The position numbers were made by a program, and so were the translations under genes. This document shows positions 1 through 9,334 of a stretch of 64,000 nucleotides of DNA, piece by piece (position 1 is the stretch's first letter; each line of letters starts with the position of its first letter). The notes under the pieces were generated by a model. The model saw only the letters and a program-made list of their open reading frames with translations, ran no database searches and was not told the DNA's origin. Origin of the DNA: Chitinophagales bacterium. GTDB taxonomy: Bacteria; Bacteroidota; Bacteroidia; Chitinophagales; CAIOSU01. The DNA is taken from contig JAGYJT010000010.1 in the NCBI GenBank assembly GCA_018401955.1, positions 1-64,000 of the forward strand. The letters are read 5' to 3'.

Positions 1-67
1 GTCCAGTATCAGTTGCAGTAGGTCGAGGTATTGTTGTTCAGCGTGCATGTGGCGTAAAGATAGTAAA

Positions 68-98
68 TAGTCGATGGTCGATGGTCCATTGTCCATGG
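68..98 (+). repeat. heptad array, word TGGTCSA
   Basis: tagtcga|tggtcga|tggtcca|ttgtcca|tgg. Confidence 0.72.
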
Positions 99-590
99 AA
101 AAATTGAGTGCGGTGGTAAATGTCCTACCAAGGGGTTTTGTCGTGTACTTTTAGTTTGTTGGGGGGGTGGGTTTGGGCGGTTTACGGTGAATGAACGAAA
201 GCCACAAAATCAATGAAAATTTATTTGAAGTTGAAAATTATCTAAAATAAAATTCGCATTTTGTTTGCAAAGAATAAAACGGGGCAATAACTTAGATGAG
301 GTTGGGTTAGGTTGGTCATTGGGCACTTGCAAAGTTGCGCGGTTATCGGTTTTCCGCTATGGCGGAAAGTAAGCAGATGCTTACGTTATGGCGTGGCACA
401 AGCACACATTATTCTTGCGTCTGAAGACGCTGCTTTCGTTTCATCCTCGTCAAAAGAAGACGAGGACGAGGGGGCAGTGGCAGGGAGCTAGTTGCCTTCC
501 TAATAACGGAGTTTTGCTGATAGAGTCCAGCGATAGGAACCAATTTCTCGGTACCCATAAGGGGGGCTGCCGCGCGAGGTGGGTTGATGG

Positions 591-1640
591 CTAAAGTTGG
601 TTATTTAAATCAACACCAACCCGGTAAACGTTATTTTGATGAGCATATTCAAAAGCTTCATTTAATTGTGCCAGCCCAAATCCGTTTGTAATAAGCTCTA
701 AAAAGGGGTATGTTGCATGGTATTGCTCCATAAAACGTACTGCCTGCAACAAATCATTGCTGTTGTAATTGTGCAGGCCCTTTATGGTTAGCAGTTTCCG
801 CACTATCATGGCGGCATCCAGGCCTGTTTTATCGAGTGCATAGGTAGCCCCAACCCATACGGCTATGCCCCCAATCTCTAGCCGACTAACGGTATTTTCC
901 ATGGCCGCAGTTGCCCCACTAAATTCAAGAACCACATCTACTGTGTCATTAATACTTGCGGGCTGAGCGCCAAATTTTTTGGCGGTTTCAACCCTGATGT
1001 TATCAATATCACTAGCCAAAACTGTTGCCCCATTGGTATGGCACATGGCGCATGCCACCAGCCCCAACATACCCAGGCCCGATATTAGCACCTGCTTGCC
1101 AGTAAGGTTGCCAGCCAGCCTTATTGCGCCTGCCACGGTTGCTACTGAACAATTAACTATAGAAAGTATTTCGTTGGGCACCCTTTCATCCACTTTTATA
1201 ATAGGGGTATTGGCCCTTAATAGAGTATGGCTGGCAAAGCCCCCATGCAGGCTGCTATGCTCACTTAAAAGTTCATGTCCGTATTTGAACAGGCCATCAC
1301 TTTTCTGCGGAATACCCATTTGGGCCAATTTACCCGCAGGATTACTGGCATAAATGGCCCAGGTTATCCGATCGCCCTGCAGTAAGAGGTTACCACGCAA
1401 ATCAGTAATTGTATCTCCAACGGGTAGCGATTCTATGATACCCACCACCTCATGCCCTAATGTAGTGGGTGTTTTTTCGACACGCCTGCCGCAATAAGTA
1501 TGCAAGTCGCTGCTGCAAATGCACCCAAACACATTACGCACCAAAATTTCACCCGGATGTAAAGCAGGTATTTTTACTTCAGACAACTCAATGAGCTGCC
1601 CGTATCCACGAAAAATAGATATGATGGCGGTCTGCTTCAT
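591..1640 (-). CDS. zinc-binding alcohol dehydrogenase (resembles phosphonate-associated ADH family)
   Basis: 349 aa; GHEVVG and Cys motifs of zinc ADHs (CICSSDLHTYCGRR), Rossmann region; adjacent to PhnZ-like gene. Confidence 0.8.
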   Translation of the reverse strand: MKQTAIISIFRGYGQLIELSEVKIPALHPGEILVRNVFGCICSSDLHTYCGRRVEKTPTTLGHEVVGIIESLPVGDTITDLRGNLLLQGDRITWAIYASNPAGKLAQMGIPQKSDGLFKYGHELLSEHSSLHGGFASHTLLRANTPIIKVDERVPNEILSIVNCSVATVAGAIRLAGNLTGKQVLISGLGMLGLVACAMCHTNGATVLASDIDNIRVETAKKFGAQPASINDTVDVVLEFSGATAAMENTVSRLEIGGIAVWVGATYALDKTGLDAAMIVRKLLTIKGLHNYNSNDLLQAVRFMEQYHATYPFLELITNGFGLAQLNEAFEYAHQNNVYRVGVDLNNQL

Positions 1641-2908
1641 CAGGCATTCAAATTAAATAAACGTCGAATATAAATCATTGAGAATAGTAGAGCCAATATG
1701 GAAAGTACTGCAAGCAATAGCGCGGTATGCTCAAAAAAGACAAAAAATTCCTGCCTGGCCTTTAAGGTATCTTTGCTGAACATAATTAAAATATAGCCCA
1801 CATAGCCCAGGGTATCAGCTATATACATCAAAAAACCGAGGTTGGCATTTTCGCGGCTCAAAGCAACAAAGCGCTCAAAAATGACCGCATGCACAGCCAC
1901 ATAGGGAAGATAAGTGCCTACGCCCAGCATTATCATAAACCCAAAACCCCCAAAGGTAGTGTAAGGTAGTGCCGTACTTAAGGCGACCAGGGCAAAGCCG
2001 GAAATAGAAACTATCATTGATAAATCCAGGGCTTTCTTATGGTCTTTTATCCATATCATTAACCCCACCAGCAATACAATAAAAATGGTAACCCATATTT
2101 CTGAAGTGGTGAACACCGCAGGTACATTGGCATAACCAATACTTGACCATATTTCGGGGGCAAAATCTGAACGCAGGCTGCGCAACAGGGTACACAACAA
2201 GTATGCCATTAAAATACCTCCTAATGCAGTTCCATATTTGGTGAAATATCGTTTGCGCTGCTTTACATCCATCGGCAGCCTCTCAGCCCGGTGTGCTTTA
2301 TCATGCTCAGTGGGTGGGGGTATTTTGGTGAGCATCCATATAAACAGTAACAGCGGTACAATAAATATAGCCCCAGCCAAGACAGGCATGCTGGTGGGGC
2401 TGATACCGCTTTGTAACAGCGATTTGCCTAACGACTTGGTAAAACCATCGGCCAAAATAAAGCTGGCACAAAGCCCGGCGATCAATGCTTCCGATTTTTG
2501 CCTCCCTTCTAAAAAGCCAAGTACCAGTCCGAAAACCAGGCCCAGCGGCAATCCATTTAAAAATAAAAAGAGAAAGCTATATGGCATAGGGCTTATACTA
2601 AAGCCAAGCAGCATCAATTCTGCAAACACAATTAGCAGCAATATACCCAAAGCACGCTTATGGGGGGTTATTTCTGAAATAACCTTTATGCCTATAGCTT
2701 TGGATAGCGCATAACCTATGGTTTGGGCACTGATAAGTAGGGTTTTGAACCCCAGGCCTAAAAAGGTTACATCTTCAAAGGTTGCGGCAGTGTAGGGTTT
2801 CCTGAAGGCATACATGCAAAAATAAGTGCCAAAGGCGGCTATCATGGCCCATGGGGCTGAGCTGTATAAGCTAACGCCGTGAAAAAGAGGTCGGTTTTGC
2901 ATTATCAA
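1640..2908 (-). CDS. DUF5690-like multi-TM (MFS-like) membrane protein
   Basis: 422 aa, about 12 hydrophobic segments, N-terminal APWAMIAAFGTYFCMYAFRKPYTA; overlaps neighbours by a few bp. Confidence 0.7.
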   Translation of the reverse strand: MIMQNRPLFHGVSLYSSAPWAMIAAFGTYFCMYAFRKPYTAATFEDVTFLGLGFKTLLISAQTIGYALSKAIGIKVISEITPHKRALGILLLIVFAELMLLGFSISPMPYSFLFLFLNGLPLGLVFGLVLGFLEGRQKSEALIAGLCASFILADGFTKSLGKSLLQSGISPTSMPVLAGAIFIVPLLLFIWMLTKIPPPTEHDKAHRAERLPMDVKQRKRYFTKYGTALGGILMAYLLCTLLRSLRSDFAPEIWSSIGYANVPAVFTTSEIWVTIFIVLLVGLMIWIKDHKKALDLSMIVSISGFALVALSTALPYTTFGGFGFMIMLGVGTYLPYVAVHAVIFERFVALSRENANLGFLMYIADTLGYVGYILIMFSKDTLKARQEFFVFFEHTALLLAVLSILALLFSMIYIRRLFNLNA

Positions 2909-3900
2909 TAGCCCAGTTCAGAAAAATTAACCCTGTATGAAAGTTCTCTAATACCCGAATCAGTATCAAACAAATTGAACAATACATGAGGCATATCGTA
3001 TTCGCTTGATTCCCAGTGGATCTCAATATACGCACTACTGTTCAACGAACGGGAAACGGTAGAAACCCTGCTGGTATTGAATTCAGGGCTTTCTGTTTGG
3101 TTAAGACCGCAAAACTGCAATTCTACAGCGTCATATCCTATGGCTGAGGGTTGGCGGCATACTTCACCATAATGTTGATCACCTGTAAGGAATATGACAC
3201 CTTTTGCACCGCTAGCCTTTACTAAATTGAACAAACGATCACGTTCTTTCGGAAAATTATCCCATGTTTCCGAGCCACTTTCTTTGTCCAATAATAATTG
3301 AAAACCAGAAACAATAAATCGAATCTCGCTCTTTTCAGCAAGGCTTTGTTCCAACCATTTCCATTGGCTTTCGCCTAGTACCTGTCCATTACTGCCTATG
3401 CTGTCGCGGTTATACCTCACATCCAGCATTATTACCTGGTAAGTATGTCCTTTGTCTTTAAAGGTTTTTGCGTAATAAATACCCTCCTGGCTAGCGGCAA
3501 TTTCCTTTTCTAATCCCCAAAATTTGATGAACTCCTGTTTAGATCGCTCTTTAAGTGGATAAGAATTGCCTCCATCGTTTTTCCCAAAATCATGGTCGTC
3601 CCAGGTAGCCATATAGGGGAATTTCGATGTCAAGGATCGGAACCCCTCATTAGCCCCCATAGTTTTGTAAGACTCTTTTAGAGCCGGCAAGCCAATTGTT
3701 TTTGTATCACCATATACATTATCGCCAATCCATAAGCAAAGGTCTGGCTTTGACTCCAGGTAGTGCGAAAAGGCAGGAATGGGCTGTTTCTCTCGAATAC
3801 AGCCCAAAACCCCGATCAGGGTTTTGGGGCTTTCTTTCTTGGGTATCAAAGCGGCATAGCAGCATAATGCCACCAGCAGTATAATAACAATGCGGTGCAT
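2905..3900 (-). CDS. PhoD-like alkaline phosphatase / metallophosphatase
   Basis: 331 aa; signal peptide; WIGDNVYGD, WDDHDFGKNDGG, LTGDQHYGEV metal-binding motifs. Confidence 0.85.
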   Translation of the reverse strand: MHRIVIILLVALCCYAALIPKKESPKTLIGVLGCIREKQPIPAFSHYLESKPDLCLWIGDNVYGDTKTIGLPALKESYKTMGANEGFRSLTSKFPYMATWDDHDFGKNDGGNSYPLKERSKQEFIKFWGLEKEIAASQEGIYYAKTFKDKGHTYQVIMLDVRYNRDSIGSNGQVLGESQWKWLEQSLAEKSEIRFIVSGFQLLLDKESGSETWDNFPKERDRLFNLVKASGAKGVIFLTGDQHYGEVCRQPSAIGYDAVELQFCGLNQTESPEFNTSRVSTVSRSLNSSAYIEIHWESSEYDMPHVLFNLFDTDSGIRELSYRVNFSELGY

Positions 3901-4444
3901 TATAACAGTGACTTTTCTAGATCGGTAATAAATGAGGTGATAGGTTCGGTTACTGCGTTAGGATTTTTTGCCATCTCATCGCAATAGCGTAACTGCACCG
4001 CTTGTTTGTAATAGGGCTCTGTTTCAAATGCCGCTACTTCATCATCATTCATGGGGCCACCCTGCAGATACAGGCTAGTTACCGAAGGTTCACTCAGTTT
4101 ACCTAAATATGCCTCATCAACGGCACATAGGTAGCGCTTTGCCGCTACATGCAACCTCACCGGCTCATGTACTTCAGGTAGAAAATGCTGTTGCAGGTAG
4201 CGGGCACCCAGGTTTTCATGATAGTCATCAACACCACTGTCAGGGGCATCGGCCGGCAAGTTGTGTAGCAGGTGGCCAATGTCGTGCAACAAGGCAGCCG
4301 CAACCAATGTGGCAGGTGCCCCTGGCTACGGGCAGCAGTAGCGGCCTGCAAGCCATGTTGCAACTGCGTTACGGCCTCTCCGCCATACATAGATTGCCCT
4401 TTTTCATTAAACAGGCTAAGTACTTCAGATACGGTATCTTTCAT
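3900..4444 (-). pseudogene. PhnZ-like HD-domain oxygenase, interrupted by a -1 frameshift at a C4 run (4319-4322)
   Basis: ORFs 4157-4444 (QSMYGGEAVTQLQHGLQAA) and 3900-4307 (LLHDIGHLLHN...) form one HD protein if one base is added (SQ-G-APATLVAAALLHDIGH). Confidence 0.75.
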
Positions 4445-4997
4445 TTTGTAGTTGTATGAATGAAAAGCGGTTGAATATAGAATTTTTTAACCCTAATTTT
4501 TGGGTTGAAAAACGTTTGACGCCTTATATATTTGTTAAGAAATTGTGAAGCCGACTATGTGGTTTCTGGATGGCTTGTGACAAGGGGGTGGATGATGAAC
4601 AAGTGCTAACCTTTCACAGCGACATACTTACCGCGCAAGCCATAAACCAGTAAACTCAAGGCTGGTAACATATTGAGCCTACTACAGCCATGTTTGCGGA
4701 AACCATCTACTCTTGCCAAGCAACGCCCTGTTCCGCACGTTGGCTTTTGTCAGACATTTGCGCAACCGGTGCTTATAGGCTGTGCCTCGCTTCCCACCTT
4801 AGCGGAAAAACGCGTGGGCGCTGCAATGCTAATTGCTTCTATAGCCCATTCGTGAAACGCATCCACCACCATGCTACAAAAGGTTATGATAATATAAGTA
4901 ATATAACACTGATTAAAAGATGCGCCAACGACAATTAATACTTTTACGGCAGCACAGCCAACTTTACGGGCAAGTTGCTGGTGGAGTAGTTTTTAGG

Positions 4998-5025
4998 TAC
5001 GATTTACGAGGTACGAAGTACGATT
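4998..5025 (+). repeat. heptad array, word TACGANN
   Basis: tacgatt|tacgagg|tacgaag|tacgatt. Confidence 0.8.
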
Positions 5026-5096
5026 GTATGGATACTAATTATGTTGCAACTAAGTTTCAAAGGTAGAAAACGTAGTTTCCGGGACAGAATAATTAA

Positions 5097-5124
5097 ACTA
5101 ACCACCAGTCACCAGCAACTCAGC
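5097..5124 (+). repeat. heptad array, word ACCAGTC-like
   Basis: actaacc|accagtc|accagca|actcagc. Confidence 0.55.
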
Positions 5125-5190
5125 TCAACACACTCCAATGTTAGCTACAACCTTTTGGGCAGGCTTGTGTTATTTTGTGGCAATTAGGAT

Positions 5191-7440
5191 ATGGGCAAGC
5201 TGATAAGTTGGTGGTTGGGCAACAGCAAAATGCTGCTGCCGGTAATGGTGGTGCTTTTAGGCGTATCTGTCTATGGCATTAGTAAGCTGCAAATGGTGTA
5301 CGATTTTGAGGCGTTTTTCCCAAAAGGCGACCCCGACCTTGAATTTTACCAAACCTACAGGGGAGAGTTTGGCCCCGATGACAACCAACTGTTTATTGGC
5401 TTGCAAATATCCAATGGCGTTTTTAGGCAAGAGGTATTATTGCAGCTAGAAGCGCTAACCAATAGGCTCGACAGCGTGGCGGGCATTAAGCAGGTTGTTG
5501 CCCTTAACAGGGTAAAAAGCGTTATCAAGTCGCCTTTTGGTCTAACGCAACTGCAAGTATTGCACATTGATGAGCCCGAGCGATACCAGGCCGATTCGGT
5601 GAAAATAATGCAAGACGAACGCCTAGTGGGCCGGCTGGTGAGCAGCGATGCGAAGGTGCTGGTGGTAATTTTACAAATGCAAGACAGCATTAGCCAAGCG
5701 CAAGCCAACGAGCTAAACGTGATACTGCCGTCTATTTTAGAGCAATACTTCCCTGGCAGTTGGCACCTTGCCGGCAAGGCCACCATACAAGCCGAGTACG
5801 TGCGGGTGCAGCAGCAAGAGGTGGTTTTCTTTACCGTTTTATCGGGGTTGCTGGTATTGGTAATGCTCTGGTTTATCTATCGCAGGCCATTGCCCATTAT
5901 CGTCGCTTTGGGCACCGTAATGCTGGCCTTGGTTTACTTTATGGGGCTGCTGGGTTTGCTGGGCATATCGTTGGATTTAATGAGTGCACTGTTTCCTATA
6001 CTGATGCTTATCGTGGGCCTGTCGGATGTGATACACCTGTTGGCGCGCTACCAGCAATGCCTCATGCAAGGCGATAGCAGGCAGCAGGCGCTAACGCTTA
6101 CCATTAAAGATATTGGGCTGGCGGTGTTGCTTACCTCTGCTACCACCTCCATTGGTTTTCTTTCTTTAGCCACCAGCCGCATTGGGCCGGTGCAACAGTT
6201 TGGCTACACGGCAGCTATAGGGGTAATGATGGCCTATGCTACCGCCATATTGGTGGTGCCCACGCTACTGATGATGATAAAGCCAAACCTAATGGTGGCG
6301 CACAACCCACTAACGAGTATTGATAGGTTGGCGCAGTGGTTTTATAGAAAAGCCAAGGATAACGAGGGCTTGGTACTGAAAACAACCGGGCTGTTGTTGG
6401 TTTTGGGTTTGGGAGGCTTGTGGCTTGTAAATGCAGAGGCGCGGCTGCAAAACGACTTACCTAGGCGCGAGAAGCTGAAGACCGATTTTATGTTTTTTGA
6501 AGATAACCTAGGCGGGTTTCGGTCGTTTGAGGTGGCCTTGCTGCCGCAAAACGGATTGGATATTCATCACCCCAAAGTGCTGCTGGCAATTGATAGCCTT
6601 GAGCAATACTTGGCTAGCCGTGGCGAGGTGCGGGCAATAAGCTCGCCCGTAACGCTCTACAAGAGTTTGCACCGCGCCTATAATGTTGATAGGGTGGCAT
6701 TTTATCGTTTGCCAAGCGATACCACTACTTTTAAAAAGTACGAAAAGCTTATTGCCGATAACCCTACCGACTTGAGTAAGGCTATTATTGGCAGAGATGG
6801 CAAAATTGGCCGATTGAGTGGCCGAACCAATGATGTGGGCAGCGACTCAACAACTGTTGTATACGACAATCTGCGAGCCTGGGCAGCGCAAAACATCAGC
6901 CCCGAAATACTCAAAGTAAGGATAACCGGCAGTGCCTTGCTATACGACAACAACAACATTTACCTGGTAGGTGGGCTATTGCAGGGTATCGGTATTGCGT
7001 TTGTAAGCATCAGCCTTATTATGGCGCTGTTGTTCCGCAGTTTGCGCATGGTGGTTATCTCGTTTGTGCCCAACGTATTGCCGCTGCTGCTTACTGCCGC
7101 GTTTATGGGTTATTTGGGCATAGCCCTCGATGCCCCTACCACCATTATATTTACCATTGCCTTTGGCATTGCCGTGGACGATACCATCCATTTTTTAAGT
7201 TGCTACCGCGTAGAGCTGGTCAACGGGCTCGGCAAAGAACAGGCTATTGAGCGCAGCTACCGCTTAGCAGGCAAAGCCATGATACTTACTACCATTGTGT
7301 TGTTTTTTGGTTTTATGGTGTTGCTGGGCTCACAAATGCTATTAACCATGAAGGTAGGCATGCTGGTAAGCATTACGCTAGTTACCGCCCTCATTGGTGA
7401 TTTATTGCTACTGCCTGTATTGCTTAGGCGTTTTGGTTGA
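5191..7440 (+). CDS. RND/MMPL family transporter (efflux permease-like)
   Basis: 749 aa; two RND membrane blocks, e.g. IVGLSDVIHLLARY and FGIAVDDTIHFLSCYR. Confidence 0.85.
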   Translation: MGKLISWWLGNSKMLLPVMVVLLGVSVYGISKLQMVYDFEAFFPKGDPDLEFYQTYRGEFGPDDNQLFIGLQISNGVFRQEVLLQLEALTNRLDSVAGIKQVVALNRVKSVIKSPFGLTQLQVLHIDEPERYQADSVKIMQDERLVGRLVSSDAKVLVVILQMQDSISQAQANELNVILPSILEQYFPGSWHLAGKATIQAEYVRVQQQEVVFFTVLSGLLVLVMLWFIYRRPLPIIVALGTVMLALVYFMGLLGLLGISLDLMSALFPILMLIVGLSDVIHLLARYQQCLMQGDSRQQALTLTIKDIGLAVLLTSATTSIGFLSLATSRIGPVQQFGYTAAIGVMMAYATAILVVPTLLMMIKPNLMVAHNPLTSIDRLAQWFYRKAKDNEGLVLKTTGLLLVLGLGGLWLVNAEARLQNDLPRREKLKTDFMFFEDNLGGFRSFEVALLPQNGLDIHHPKVLLAIDSLEQYLASRGEVRAISSPVTLYKSLHRAYNVDRVAFYRLPSDTTTFKKYEKLIADNPTDLSKAIIGRDGKIGRLSGRTNDVGSDSTTVVYDNLRAWAAQNISPEILKVRITGSALLYDNNNIYLVGGLLQGIGIAFVSISLIMALLFRSLRMVVISFVPNVLPLLLTAAFMGYLGIALDAPTTIIFTIAFGIAVDDTIHFLSCYRVELVNGLGKEQAIERSYRLAGKAMILTTIVLFFGFMVLLGSQMLLTMKVGMLVSITLVTALIGDLLLLPVLLRRFG

Positions 7441-7699
7441 GTGCAAAGGGTGCCTTGCTTTTGTTTGCAAGTAAAGTTTAGTTAATTTGTATGGCAGTGC
7501 TCAACTATGTTTCCGCTATGGAGGAAAGTAAGCGGATGCTTATGGCATGGTGTGGCACGAGCAGGAAAAATACTTGTGCTGGATGGGGGGGGTAAAAAAT
7601 TGAAAAGACAGTTTGTCGCTTTGGATTAACAAAGCTATTTTGCTTTATCTTGTATTTGTTAGCTATTTGTAGCAGGTTGTTGAGATTGATAAATGGGCA

Positions 7700-8785
7700 A
7701 TGAGTATAGATATAAAGGAGTTTGGGAAAACCATTAATAAAAAGCATGCGTTTGGTTTTACCCCAAAGTATGAGAAAACTGTCAGAACTCAGCTTCCACC
7801 TTCGGTTTTTTCATATGTAGCAAATGATGTCTTTGAGGAGTTGGAATGGAATGTGGTCTACAATGAAGACAATAAACTTGAGGCCAAACACTTTGGGAAG
7901 GGTATAGGCTCTAAGACCCATAAGATATTTGTTGAGTATGAAGCAGGTAAGGTAAAAGTAAGAAGTGAATCAACAGATGGGGAGATGATGGATTGGGGGC
8001 GTAACTCGGTAAGGGTTAAGCTGTTTATACATATTTTTGAGCAGGCAGAGAAGCGGTATAGCACCAGTATTGCCTTAGCTGAGTTGGAAGCAAAGGTTAA
8101 GCGAGAAGAAAATATGGATGACTATATTGTTCCGGATAGCTTACCTCAACCTACCGTAACCAGAAAACCTGAATTCTGGATAATTGCCTTAGGAGGGCTT
8201 GCCATAAGTATTTTGTTGGGTTTTACCACTGGATTTCTAACGTCAGAAGAAGTATATATACCTATCATTTTTGAAGTAGGTGTCGGTTTTTTGTTGGCAT
8301 ATACTCTTAAGTATCTTATGAGGTATGCCAATTATACGCATTTGATTCACTTGGGAGTGGTTTTAGCAGGGGGTGTAATCATTACGTACACGGTAAACCA
8401 CCTGATGCAATATCAAATTTACCTCATTAAATATTGTAACGACCCCGATGGCATACTTGATTTTACGATATTTTCAATTGTTAACGGGTTTGGTACCGGC
8501 ACCGAAAACTATGGTGTAGCAGCTCTGATTATTGTATGGTTGTTGCAAAGCGTGGTTACATTTATTGCCGCATATTTTTGGCTGCTACAATATCTGATTG
8601 CATTTCAACTTGAGAAGGTACCAGTTGAAGTATTCGAGTTTACCATTTACCAGATAGTGAAAGGTAAGACGCTTGACGAAGTGAAGGCTGAATTGACCAA
8701 AATGGGTTGGGATAGCGAACAGCAACAAATGGATATATTTGAAGCCATCGATTCGTATAATGCAGCACGTGAATGGCAGCGTTAA
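7700..8785 (+). CDS. hypothetical multi-TM membrane protein
   Basis: 361 aa ORF with good codon structure; several TM segments after residue 150. Confidence 0.7.
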   Translation: MSIDIKEFGKTINKKHAFGFTPKYEKTVRTQLPPSVFSYVANDVFEELEWNVVYNEDNKLEAKHFGKGIGSKTHKIFVEYEAGKVKVRSESTDGEMMDWGRNSVRVKLFIHIFEQAEKRYSTSIALAELEAKVKREENMDDYIVPDSLPQPTVTRKPEFWIIALGGLAISILLGFTTGFLTSEEVYIPIIFEVGVGFLLAYTLKYLMRYANYTHLIHLGVVLAGGVIITYTVNHLMQYQIYLIKYCNDPDGILDFTIFSIVNGFGTGTENYGVAALIIVWLLQSVVTFIAAYFWLLQYLIAFQLEKVPVEVFEFTIYQIVKGKTLDEVKAELTKMGWDSEQQQMDIFEAIDSYNAAREWQR

Positions 8786-9072
8786 CTCCCCCATCCAGCG
8801 CATAGGCTACTGCCTATGTGCAACCAGTGCTTAAAGGCTGTGCCTCGTTTTTCGCCTTAGCGGAAAAATGTGCGGGCGCCCCCCTGCTCTCTCAGATGTT
8901 GTCATCACGCCGCAACGGACTTTCAATCCGTCGCAACCGAGAAGCGGATTTGCAATCCGCACATAATGCGGGCACATAACACCCGCAAACCCTTACCATA
9001 AGTAACATGTGAGTATCTTTCATTCAAATTGGCAGGTAGGCCGTTCCTGCTTTTTTACCTCAGCGGAGTTTG

Positions 9073-9249
9073 CCCTCACCTAACCTCTCCCAGAGGGAGA
9101 GGGACTTAAACCTTCTTGCCGGAGGCAAGAAGGTTGTGCAATAATCTCACTCAAAAAACAGTTTGCAACGAGCCAAAGGCGAGGCGTACAAGGTCTCTCT
9201 CTCAGGGCCTGTCCTGAGCTTGTCGAATGAAGGAGAGGCTAGGTGAGGG
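9073..9249. mobile_element. MITE-like inverted-repeat element
   Basis: termini CCCTCACCTAACCTCTCC / GGAGAGGCTAGGTGAGGG (17/18 complementary) with internal 10-bp hairpin 9111-9133. Confidence 0.55.
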
Positions 9250-9296
9250 ATACAAAACACCAGTCCTGAAAAGTCGGGGTGACAAGTGTTTCGTGC

Positions 9297-9331
9297 TGGT
9301 TACTGTTAACTAGTCACTAACAACTCAGCAA
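9297..9331 (+). repeat. heptad array, word TAGTYAC
   Basis: tggttac|tgttaac|tagtcac|taacaac|tcagcaa. Confidence 0.65.
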
Positions 9332-9334
9332 ACC

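Noticed and set aside
388-594. 68-aa plus-strand ORF at the left edge
   Set aside because: Low-complexity basic translation over a dispersed repeat (TTCCGCTATGGCGG...); no coding signature.
979-1353. Long antisense ORF inside the ADH gene (and similar ORFs opposite DUF5690, RND, dnaJ, pyk, fabF, IS110 and ABC genes)
   Set aside because: Shadow ORFs opposite well-supported CDSs with no recognisable motifs.
4673-4938. Two overlapping small ORFs upstream of the RND gene
   Set aside because: They overlap a dispersed repeat copy and lack any protein-like composition; more likely decayed intergenic DNA.
8900-9260. Hairpin cluster as tRNA or rRNA remnants
   Set aside because: No T-loop GGTTCGAATCC or anticodon-arm arrangement; the hairpins are simple short palindromes.
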